From: CADEDH01 sp050330635
GTDB taxonomy: Bacteria; Actinomycetota; Acidimicrobiia; Acidimicrobiales; SZUA-35
Assembly (NCBI GenBank): GCA_050330635.1
Contig: JBHJNQ010000064.1
Coordinates: 16,058 to 80,057 of the forward strand
DNA: 64,000 bases
Direction: 5' to 3'
The position numbers and the translations under genes were made by a program. The notes beneath the pieces are model-generated. The model was given only the letters and a program-made list of their open reading frames with translations, had not been told where the DNA came from and did not search any database. Below, piece by piece: positions 44,688 to 51,950 of the stretch (within the stretch, counting starts at the first letter, position 1; each line of letters begins with the position of its first letter).

Positions 44688-45737
44688 TCAGGCGGCGGTC
44701 CGGATCTCTGACTCCCGTTGATCTCTCACGTGCATGTTCCAGGCGACGGCGGCGAACACCAACCCGTTGAAGATGGTGAACATCGCCGGCGTGAACCGCC
44801 GGCCGCTGAACAGGGCGGGGAACGGACCGCCGCGGTCACGTTCCATGATCACACTCACCAGCGGGGCATCGGGGTCGACCGTGGCCACCGGCGGGGGCTG
44901 ACCGGGCAACGTCGGCTGTTCGATGGCGGCCTGGACCTGGATGACGATCAGCTCCCGGCCGTAGAAGGGATGGAGAAACGTCTCGTTGAAGAAGTGACCC
45001 ACCCGCTCGAAGACGTTGGCATCCTCGACCAGCACCGGCTTGCCATCGATCGTGAAGGCCCCGAACTGGCGGGTCACGTACTCACCGGCGGCGAACCGGC
45101 CCCCCTCGATGAGGAAGGCATCGACCGAGGCCTGGGCCTCTCCCCGGATCGGATCGGAGCTCTCCAGGTACCGCCAGTCGCCGAGGTCGAGCTGGCGGGA
45201 GGCGACGAGCGCCGCCTCCTGGGCCACGTCCTGGTCGGCTATCTCGTCGACGGTGGCGGCGTCGGACAACAACCCGGCCACCGACTCCCGGGCGTCGGCG
45301 TCGGGGTAACGGTCGAGCACGGCTTCGGGGTCGAACGGCGCCTCGCCCAGCCCCCCGGCCGGCACGCCGTCGCCGCTGTCGGACTGGAAGAGCTGAGCCG
45401 CCTCCTCCACCTCGGAGAAGAGCAGGCCGTCGTCGGTGTCGCCGGCGTCGTCGAAGTTGATCTCCACCAGCGACCATGTCGGGGCGGCGCCGTTCCAACC
45501 GATGCCGTAGATCGTCCAGATGATCCCCATGAGGAACATCCAGCCGGTGAGGCCGGCGACGGCGATGAGAAAGCCCTGCCGGCTACCCGTGTTGGTGGCG
45601 ACGATGAGGTAGGTGCTGCCCATGAGGACGACCACGCCGACCAGCACGCTGAGCAGGCCCCGGAAGAAGGGATCGAAGCCGATTCCATCGATGAAGGCCA
45701 GCTGGCTTGCGACGACCTGGTTGACCAGTAGCAGCAT
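44688..45737 (-). CDS. unassigned membrane protein of the cytochrome bc operon
   Basis: A 349-residue protein I cannot assign to a named family. Two membrane helices lie near the N-terminus (about 25-47 and 56-78), a mostly acidic extracytoplasmic-type domain occupies about 80-315, and a last helix is at about 322-340, followed by a short charged tail. No haem, Cys-cluster or copper motifs are visible. ATG overlaps the cytochrome c stop as TGATG, and nuoA follows, so it links the bc and complex I parts of the cluster. A structural or assembly role is a guess. Confidence 0.7.
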   Translation of the reverse strand: MLLLVNQVVASQLAFIDGIGFDPFFRGLLSVLVGVVVLMGSTYLIVATNTGSRQGFLIAVAGLTGWMFLMGIIWTIYGIGWNGAAPTWSLVEINFDDAGDTDDGLLFSEVEEAAQLFQSDSGDGVPAGGLGEAPFDPEAVLDRYPDADARESVAGLLSDAATVDEIADQDVAQEAALVASRQLDLGDWRYLESSDPIRGEAQASVDAFLIEGGRFAAGEYVTRQFGAFTIDGKPVLVEDANVFERVGHFFNETFLHPFYGRELIVIQVQAAIEQPTLPGQPPPVATVDPDAPLVSVIMERDRGGPFPALFSGRRFTPAMFTIFNGLVFAAVAWNMHVRDQRESEIRTAA

Positions 45738-47293
45738 CACAGGCCTCGCTCGTAGTCGACGACCGCTTGAATGTAGTCGGGTGGCAGCGACCCGCCGAAG
45801 CCCGGCATCATGCCGGCGGCACTGAGCCCGCCCCGACCGTAGCCGGCACCGGCCTCGGCACCGGTGTAGATGAAGTCGTAGTGGGCCGTGCTGGTGCGGC
45901 CGGGCATCTCGACGATCGTGCACTGACCGACCAGCCGGCCGTCGGCCAGCTCGAACACCTCACCCGGCACGTCGGCTGCGTCGAGTCCGGGCGGGTCCCT
46001 GAAGTTGCCGCTGTCGTCCTGCTCGAGCTCGTAGCCGACGGCGAAGGGGTAGGCGGGTCCGGACTCGGGCTGCCACAGCTGCGACACGTACTCGCAGCTG
46101 GCCAGGTCGCCGGCCACGCTCTCGTCGTCCGGCACGGTGACCCCGGTCGGGTCGTCGAGGATCAGGTAGGGCTCGCCGTCGTCGGTGACGGGGTTGCCGC
46201 TTGCATTGAGGCGGACCTTCGAACCGTTGGCCGCCTCGATGTAGAACCCCTCGTCGTCGTCGAGGCCCTCGGGGGGCAACCACGAGCCGTCGGCCGCCAA
46301 CCAGGTGTCGTCGGGGAAGCGCTCCAGGACGGAGCCACCGCACAGGTTGAAGCCGATGCCGGACGGATCGCCGCCCCCGCAGCCGGCGACGCCCTCGTCG
46401 AGCACGTTCGGTACGGTGTCGATGCCGAGTGACCAACCGGCGGTGTGGCACCGGGCGCACGACAGCGAGCCACCGCGGTAGCCGCTGTAGAGACCGAGGT
46501 TGAACACGGCTTCACCGATGGTGTCGAACTCGCCGGCGGCGATCGAACGTTCGACCTCCTCGCGGACCTCGGCCTCGACCTCGGCGGCGGCGGCCGCCGC
46601 CTCCAGGCTCGCCTCGTCGCCCGGGTCGCCGCCGCCGGCGGCGGCGATCTCGATGGGGTCGAGGCTCTGCTGCTGCAAGGTCCGCAGATAGATGATGACC
46701 TCATCGACCTGTTGGGTCGTGAGGGGTCCGCCACCGGGCGTGCCCCAGGCCGCCATGGGCGAGCCGGGACGGCCGAAGTTGAGCACGTAGCGGACCTCGT
46801 CCTCGCTATAGCGCAGGAGCACGTCGTCGAGCGCCGGGGCGTACCAGTTGGCGTTGGCCAGGAACTGGCCGTCGGCATCCTGGAGGACGTAGGGGGCGGC
46901 ACCGCCGGCGCCCCCGGCGGCGTGGCAGTTCACGCACTGGGCACCGCCCACGTAGGTGCCTTCACCCCGCGACTCGGCCTGCCGGTTGTAGGCGGCGACG
47001 GCGCCGACCTGACGGCCGGGTTCGGCCAGCCAGTAGAAGGGCAGGACGATGGCGAGGAGGCCCAGCATGACCAGGGCGAACGTGAGGGACTTGTCGAGCT
47101 TGGTGCCCTCCAGCTCCTCGTCGCTCAGGTACGGTTTGCGGTTGGGGGCGAGCTCCACCTCCGAGCCCAGCTCGGAGCGGGCGACCCGCATGTTTCGGAT
47201 CCACAGGGCGACGAAGGCGACGAGAACGAGGGCAGCGACGGTGAGGCCGATGGCTCTGAAGTCAACGGCCAGGATGGCGGTGGCCGCGACCAT
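45737..47293 (-). CDS. membrane-anchored dihaem cytochrome c
   Basis: A 518-residue protein with two N-terminal membrane helices (about 12-32 and 69-90) and two haem c sites: CVNCH (120-124) and CARCH (279-283). M180 in GRPGSPMAAWG is a good axial ligand for the first; a Met in GMMPGFGG near the C-terminus could serve the second. A Glu/Ala-rich helical linker (about 225-255) joins the domains. It resembles the dihaem cytochrome c (QcrC-like) subunit of actinobacterial menaquinol:cytochrome c reductases in role, though it is longer. ATG overlaps the Rieske stop as TGATG. Confidence 0.88.
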   Translation of the reverse strand: MVAATAILAVDFRAIGLTVAALVLVAFVALWIRNMRVARSELGSEVELAPNRKPYLSDEELEGTKLDKSLTFALVMLGLLAIVLPFYWLAEPGRQVGAVAAYNRQAESRGEGTYVGGAQCVNCHAAGGAGGAAPYVLQDADGQFLANANWYAPALDDVLLRYSEDEVRYVLNFGRPGSPMAAWGTPGGGPLTTQQVDEVIIYLRTLQQQSLDPIEIAAAGGGDPGDEASLEAAAAAAEVEAEVREEVERSIAAGEFDTIGEAVFNLGLYSGYRGGSLSCARCHTAGWSLGIDTVPNVLDEGVAGCGGGDPSGIGFNLCGGSVLERFPDDTWLAADGSWLPPEGLDDDEGFYIEAANGSKVRLNASGNPVTDDGEPYLILDDPTGVTVPDDESVAGDLASCEYVSQLWQPESGPAYPFAVGYELEQDDSGNFRDPPGLDAADVPGEVFELADGRLVGQCTIVEMPGRTSTAHYDFIYTGAEAGAGYGRGGLSAAGMMPGFGGSLPPDYIQAVVDYERGL

Positions 47294-48162
47294 CAGTGGC
47301 CACCACCGCTGCTCAGGCAGTTCGGGCCCTCGGCCTCCTGGCCGGTGGTGTTCGTACCGATCGGGGGTCCGGCGATGATCACGCCGGTGTTGACGATCAG
47401 CTCATTGGCGGCCGAGACCTCCATGGGGAACCGGTCCATACCGCGGGGGGCCGGACCGCCCTTCTTCTCGCCGACCTGGTTGTACTGCGAACCGTGGCAC
47501 GGGCACTCGAACCACTGAGAGGTGACGCACTCCGGCACCCGGCACCCGAGGTGGGGGCAGGTCTGGTAGAGGGCGACCACGCCGGCCCGCAGCCCCTGCT
47601 CGACCTGGGGGTAGAAGGCGTAGGTAGCCTCGGCCTTGGCCACCGCCGAAGCCGGGTACTCGGTCACCCACATCCTCCCCTCCGGCACGTAGAAGAAGCC
47701 CTGGCCGTTCCGGATGGCAGCCTGGATGTCGGGCAACCGGCCGACGTTGACCCGGGCCCCGAAGCCCTCGCTCGGCGGCGGCCACAGGAAGGCGAGGGAG
47801 GCGGCGCCGAAGGCCGTCAGCCCGAAGGCGAAGCTGGTGACGATGCTCCGGTTGAGGAACTGACGGCGGGTGACTCCCAGCGTCTCGGGGTCCGGGGGGA
47901 CGTAGATCGCCGGAGCGGTGTCGCCCGTGGCCACCAGCGTCCCGGTGCGGCCGCCGCGGGCGGACGCCTCCAGGGCCCGGCCGGTAGCGGGAGCCGTCTG
48001 GCCCTCGTCGCTTGCGGCGAGCTCGGCCCGGCGGTCGCGCTTGACCGTCTCGCCCGACAGCTGCCCGATGGCGGTCGTCGTGTCGTTGCGGCGGAACGAC
48101 ACGGCAACGACGACCAACCCGAGCAGCGCCAGGATGATGATGCCGATGATGAGAGGCGTCAT
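47293..48162 (-). CDS. Rieske iron-sulfur protein of the cytochrome bc complex
   Basis: A 289-residue protein. The Rieske cluster motifs are CPHLGC and CPCHGS, each with one Cys and one His ligand plus the disulfide Cys pair. A membrane helix at residues 3-23 is followed by a long hydrophilic stretch, then RRQFLNRS and a second hydrophobic helix (about 107-126), resembling a twin-arginine segment. It carries electrons from quinol at the Qo site to cytochrome c. Corresponds in role to QcrA/PetC. Confidence 0.93.
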   Translation of the reverse strand: MTPLIIGIIILALLGLVVVAVSFRRNDTTTAIGQLSGETVKRDRRAELAASDEGQTAPATGRALEASARGGRTGTLVATGDTAPAIYVPPDPETLGVTRRQFLNRSIVTSFAFGLTAFGAASLAFLWPPPSEGFGARVNVGRLPDIQAAIRNGQGFFYVPEGRMWVTEYPASAVAKAEATYAFYPQVEQGLRAGVVALYQTCPHLGCRVPECVTSQWFECPCHGSQYNQVGEKKGGPAPRGMDRFPMEVSAANELIVNTGVIIAGPPIGTNTTGQEAEGPNCLSSGGGH

Positions 48163-48178
48163 GTGATGCTCCTGCTCT

Positions 48179-48982
48179 CTAGAGGTCGAAGAAGATGCCC
48201 TCGACCCACGGGAACACGAAGTTGAACCCGGGGCCGCGGAAGAACGAACCGATCATGACGAGCACAGCCCAGAACATGAGGAACACCGTGAAGACCGCCA
48301 CTGCGAACTTGCGGCGCTCCGGCTGGATGTTGGGGTTGCGGTCGATGTAGGGGGCGATCATGAGGATGAACAGACCCATGCCGGGGATGGTCACCCCGGC
48401 CACCATGGGGTGGAACATCGTCAGTAGCTCCTGCAAGCCGAGGAAGTACCACGGGGCCTTCGACGGGTTGGGGGTGGCGTTGACGTCGGCCAGCCGCAGC
48501 AGCGGGGCGTTGACGAAGATGGAGAAGATCGTGAGGAAGGCCGTCAGGAACAGGGCCGAGCCGAACTCGACGATGATCAGGTGGGGCCACGTGTGGACCT
48601 TGTCGTGAGGCTTCGACTTGATGTCCTGGATCGAGCCCGACTTGACGACGGTCAGCAGCCGCTGGGTGTGACCGGCCGGACCGGTCATCGTCGGCAGCGG
48701 GCCGGCGGTGGTGGCGGCCGCCACCGCGGTCGAGGCCGCAGGGGCGACCGCGGTGGCCGTGGCCCCGCCGCCCGACTCCTCCGCCTCGCGTTGCTTGGCC
48801 GACTTCGACCGCTGCAACAGATGCTCGGGGATCTTGCTGGCCGCGCCCTCACCACCGCCGGCAGCGGGCGCCGGGACGTCGGCGGCCGTCGGGGCGTCGG
48901 AGGCCGCACCCTCGGCGGGGCCCTCGGCCTTCTTGCGGGCCTCCTGGGCCCGCTTGCGGAGATGTTCGGGGATCTCAGTCAT
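48179..48982 (-). CDS. cytochrome b subunit IV-like (C-terminal half of cytochrome b)
   Basis: A 267-residue protein. The last ~150 residues match subunit IV (PetD): helices after HTWPHLIIVEFGSALFL, then the Qo loop NPSKAPWYFLGLQELL, where the usual PEWY reads APWY (176-179). The N-terminal ~100 residues are a hydrophilic, Ala-rich extension carrying two copies of an IPEHL-RSKSAK-type motif (residues 4-18 and 51-63). ATG start. Pairs with the b6-like subunit encoded directly upstream. Confidence 0.92.
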   Translation of the reverse strand: MTEIPEHLRKRAQEARKKAEGPAEGAASDAPTAADVPAPAAGGGEGAASKIPEHLLQRSKSAKQREAEESGGGATATAVAPAASTAVAAATTAGPLPTMTGPAGHTQRLLTVVKSGSIQDIKSKPHDKVHTWPHLIIVEFGSALFLTAFLTIFSIFVNAPLLRLADVNATPNPSKAPWYFLGLQELLTMFHPMVAGVTIPGMGLFILMIAPYIDRNPNIQPERRKFAVAVFTVFLMFWAVLVMIGSFFRGPGFNFVFPWVEGIFFDL

Positions 48983-49004
48983 ACGGTCTCTCTTCCTCCG
49001 GGGC

Positions 49005-49796
49005 CTAGAGCGGCCCGGAGATGCCGCCGTCCTTGCGGACTCGCCAGAAGTGGATGGCCATGAAGATCACGGTCACGAAGGGTAAGAGCAGCACGTGGAG
49101 CACGTACCAGCGCAACAGGGTGTCGGTCCCGATGACCTGACCCCCGAGCAGCACGAACTTGACCTGCTCACCGAACACCGGGGTGAAGCCCATCATGTTG
49201 GTCCCCACCGTCACCGCCCACAGGGCGAGCTGGTCCCAGGGGAGCAGGTAACCGGTGAACGACAGCAGCAGGGTGAACTGGAGGAGGTTCACGCCGATCA
49301 CCCAGTTGAACTCGCGGGGTGCCTTGTAGGCCCCGTGGTAGAAGACCCGGGCCATGTGGAGGAAGACCGAGATGACCATCAGGTGGGCGCCCCACCGGTG
49401 CAGGTTGCGGACGAGCAGGCCGAAGGCGATCTGGGTCTGGAGGGTCTCGATGTCGTTCCAGGCGGCGGCCGCCGTCGGCCGGTAGAAGAACATCAGGAAG
49501 ATGCCGGTGATGGTCAGCAGGATGAAGAGGAAGAAGCTGAGCCCACCGAGACACAGGGTGTAGCTGACCTTCACCGCGTGCCGTTTGACCTTCACCGGGT
49601 GGAGGTGGTAGAGAACGCTGTTCATGATCACGTACGACCGGTTGCGAGGGCTGTCGGTGTAGCCCTTGCGGAACACCGAACCCGGCCGGAAGATCGAGTT
49701 CCAGGCCTGGGAATCCTGGATCGTCTCCGCCATCTGGGAGGCGCTGGCGCTCATCCGCTCGGAGAGCGACGGCTTGTCCTGGATCGACTTTGCCAT
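49005..49796 (-). CDS. cytochrome b6-like subunit (N-terminal half of cytochrome b)
   Basis: A 263-residue four-helix protein binding two b haems. His ligands are H133/H147 (13 residues between) and H234/H249 (14 between), the spacing of cytochrome b6 rather than mitochondrial cytochrome b. C82 in TLCLGG, followed by FFYRPTA, aligns with the Cys that covalently binds haem ci in cytochrome b6 (YCLGG, then FYYRPTV). It should oxidise menaquinol with the Rieske and subunit IV-like proteins. ATG start, 129 bases after the ferredoxin gene. Confidence 0.94.
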   Translation of the reverse strand: MAKSIQDKPSLSERMSASASQMAETIQDSQAWNSIFRPGSVFRKGYTDSPRNRSYVIMNSVLYHLHPVKVKRHAVKVSYTLCLGGLSFFLFILLTITGIFLMFFYRPTAAAAWNDIETLQTQIAFGLLVRNLHRWGAHLMVISVFLHMARVFYHGAYKAPREFNWVIGVNLLQFTLLLSFTGYLLPWDQLALWAVTVGTNMMGFTPVFGEQVKFVLLGGQVIGTDTLLRWYVLHVLLLPFVTVIFMAIHFWRVRKDGGISGPL

Positions 49797-49925
49797 GGAT
49801 GTCCTTGATCTCGTACGGGTTCTCGTGCGGTTGCCGGGCGCCGTCGGCGCCGGGCGGTGAGATTCGGTCGGGTGCGATTCGGTCGAGTTCGGGTGAGGAG
49901 CGTAGAGGGTGCGGCCCGCTTTGGC

Positions 49926-50342
49926 TCAGGCCAGGCGCATCCCGTAGCCGTAGCCGTAGGACGTGGTGCGCTGGTGGGAGTCGCCGGTGGCGGGCGGTGT
50001 GTCGATCTTGCCGAGGATGATCACCCCGGTCGGGCAGCGGTCGACGCAGAGGGCGCAGCGGGTGCACACGTCGTCGTCGATGGTGAAGATGAAGGCGTCG
50101 TCGGGGTCGTCGCCGGGTTTGACGACACCATAGGCCTCCTGGACGGCGTCGACCGTCTGCATGTGGATGCACTTCCACGGGCAGATGTCGACGCAGCCCT
50201 CGCAGGCGATGCACTCCGACTGGTCGATGTGGATGAACTGCTTCGGCTTGACGGCACGGCCGAGGTAGTCGGCGTCGACCTCCATCAGGAGGTAGTCGTC
50301 TCGGAATTCCGGGAGTGGTGGGTTTGCGTCGGTGGTGACCAT
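49926..50342 (-). CDS. dicluster [4Fe-4S] ferredoxin in the bc operon
   Basis: A 138-residue soluble protein with two [4Fe-4S] motifs: C44-x2-C47-x2-C50-x3-C54 and C93-x2-C96-x2-C99-x3-C103. The 38-residue spacer between motifs and a Gly/Tyr-rich tail are unusual relative to small 2x[4Fe-4S] ferredoxins. It lies between a small membrane protein and the b6-like gene, so it is likely part of the same transcript. It could serve the bc complex or donate to the nuoE/F/G-less complex I; neither is shown by the sequence. Confidence 0.88.
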   Translation of the reverse strand: MVTTDANPPLPEFRDDYLLMEVDADYLGRAVKPKQFIHIDQSECIACEGCVDICPWKCIHMQTVDAVQEAYGVVKPGDDPDDAFIFTIDDDVCTRCALCVDRCPTGVIILGKIDTPPATGDSHQRTTSYGYGYGMRLA

Positions 50343-50360
50343 GGTGTGCTCCGGTACCGA

Positions 50361-50807
50361 TCAGCCCTGCTTGACCAGGGGCCGACCGTAGGTGCTGCGG
50401 GGGATCTGACCGCGCTGCTCGGCCGCCTGACCCCGATTCTGCCAAACGAGCCAGAGGACGATCTGAGCACCGAAGAACACGAGGTAGAAGACGCCGGCGA
50501 TCGAGTCGGAGACCACCCGGTACGTGATGTCGAAGGGTAGCCAGCCGCCCTGGCTGGCGGGCTGGACGATGTTGCCGGGGCCGTAGACGAACCGGTCGGC
50601 CCGCCAGTTCAGCTCGTTCTCGGCCAGGGTCAGCCACTGATGGGGAATCACGCCGTAGGCGAGGAAGGCGAGAAAGAAGACGTAGACGGCGCCGACCATG
50701 GCCTCACCCCACGTAACCGGCGTGCCGACGGGACGACGGCGGGCGTACCACAACACACCCAACACCATCAGAACCGCAGCGATGATCGAAGTGATGAGGG
50801 CGACCAC
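50361..50807 (-). CDS. small membrane protein, first gene of the bc-complex I cluster
   Basis: A 148-residue protein with three predicted membrane helices (about 2-20, 36-54 and 108-128) and a conserved-looking loop with EAMVGAVYVF and NELNWRADRFVYGPGN. I do not recognise a family. The GTG at 50807 is chosen because GGAGAG precedes it; an upstream TTG at 50855 would run through the Rex operator. Position as first gene before ferredoxin and cytochrome b suggests an accessory subunit or assembly factor. Confidence 0.7.
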   Translation of the reverse strand: MVALITSIIAAVLMVLGVLWYARRRPVGTPVTWGEAMVGAVYVFFLAFLAYGVIPHQWLTLAENELNWRADRFVYGPGNIVQPASQGGWLPFDITYRVVSDSIAGVFYLVFFGAQIVLWLVWQNRGQAAEQRGQIPRSTYGRPLVKQG

Positions 50808-50836
50808 GAAGAACTCTCCAGTTCGGGCGGGATGAC

Positions 50837-50856
50837 TTTGTGAAGCTTTGCACAAA
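50837..50856. promoter_or_regulatory. Rex operator upstream of the bc-complex I cluster
   Basis: TTTGTGAAGCTTTGCACAAA is an inverted repeat that fits the Rex consensus TTGTGAAnnnnTTCACAA with a single mismatch (TTGTGAA-GCTT-TGCACAA). It lies 30-49 bases before the GTG start at 50807. Rex represses respiratory genes at low NADH/NAD+ and releases DNA when NADH rises. The rex gene is encoded about 9 kb away at 60058. Confidence 0.8.
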
Positions 50857-50886
50857 TGCTAGTCGGAAGCTTCGAGAACGACGCAA
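50856..50886 (-). promoter_or_regulatory. candidate promoter of the bc-complex I cluster
   Basis: On the minus strand TTGCGT (50881-50886) and TAGCAT (50856-50861) are spaced by 19 bases and could be -35 and -10 boxes. The -10 box abuts the Rex operator, so bound Rex would block transcription. The spacing is longer than ideal, so this is tentative. Confidence 0.35.
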
Positions 50887-51052
50887 CCGTAGGCCGGCGG
50901 GCGGCCGATACCGCCCATCGGGCCGCCGGTTCGGTTGCTGGCCGCCGGTCGGTTTAGCATCCAGTTGCCGGTCGTGGCCAATACTTCGGTAGTCTTTGCG
51001 CCGCCCGGAGTTGGAAATCCCCCCGTTCTGGTCGTAGTTACGCGGAGGACCG

Positions 51053-51940
51053 TTGACCGAGATCCCCGAACACCTGCTGAAGCGAAGCAAGTCGGCCAAG
51101 GCCGGCAAGGGCGGCGACGCCGGAGGTGGCGATGCCGCTCCCGCACCGGCCGCGGCCGGCGCCGGTGGCGCCGCTCCCGTGCCGGCCTCCGGGGGACCGG
51201 CCGCCGCTCCCGCCCCCCTCATCCCCACCGACCAGCTTCCCAACCTCGACCCGGCGCCGGAGCCGGCCCGACCGGAGCCGGCCTATGTCAAGGCGGCCAG
51301 GGCCCGGACGCGGATCCCCGTCTGGGCCCTTCCCGTGGTGGCCGCCCTCCCGGTGTGGGCCTTGACCTTCGCCGGCACCATGCAGCAGCCCGAGGTCGAG
51401 GACCCGCTGCTGATCGAGGGCGCCATCTTCTACTCCGAGGCCGGCTGCGCCGGCTGCCACGGCACCGACGGAGGCGGCGGCTCGGGCTATGCGATGTCGA
51501 ACGGCGAGGTGCTCGCAACGTTCCCGGAGCCGATCGACCAGATGGTCCACGTGGCCCGGGGCTCCGCCGCCATCGGGGGCCAGGAGTACGGGGCGGTCCG
51601 GCCCGACGGTAACCGGCGGGTGGCCGGTGCGATGGGGCAGATGCCGGCCCAGGAGGGGCAGATCTCCCAGGTCGAGCTGGAGATGATCGTGTTCCACGAA
51701 CGGGCCATCCTGTCGGGGGAGGATACCTCCGACCCGGCCTACGAGGAGTGGATGGAGCACATGCGGGAGGCCTACGAGTCGGGGGACGACGCCGAGATCG
51801 ACCTCGAGCTGCTCCTGGCCTGCGCCGACCCCGAGTACACGCCGGGCGCCACCGGCGCCGGTGCCCCCGACGAGGACACCTCCTGCCCCGGGCCCCAGCC
51901 CGAGGGCGAGGGCGACGGGGAAGCCGCCCTCGGAGGCTGA
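51053..51940 (+). CDS. membrane-anchored monohaem cytochrome c with N-terminal IPEHLL tag
   Basis: A 295-residue protein. It begins MTEIPEHLLKRSKSAKAGKG, a motif shared with the subunit IV-like protein, followed by an Ala/Pro/Gly-rich cytoplasmic linker, one membrane helix (about 88-108) and an extracytoplasmic cytochrome c domain with CAGCH (132-136); M194 or M197 is the likely axial ligand. The C-terminus is acidic. TTG start with GGAGG 5 bases upstream. Divergent from the bc cluster, sharing the region with the Rex operator. Likely electron carrier after the bc complex. Confidence 0.87.
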   Translation: MTEIPEHLLKRSKSAKAGKGGDAGGGDAAPAPAAAGAGGAAPVPASGGPAAAPAPLIPTDQLPNLDPAPEPARPEPAYVKAARARTRIPVWALPVVAALPVWALTFAGTMQQPEVEDPLLIEGAIFYSEAGCAGCHGTDGGGGSGYAMSNGEVLATFPEPIDQMVHVARGSAAIGGQEYGAVRPDGNRRVAGAMGQMPAQEGQISQVELEMIVFHERAILSGEDTSDPAYEEWMEHMREAYESGDDAEIDLELLLACADPEYTPGATGAGAPDEDTSCPGPQPEGEGDGEAALGG

Positions 51941-51950
51941 CCGCCGCCGG

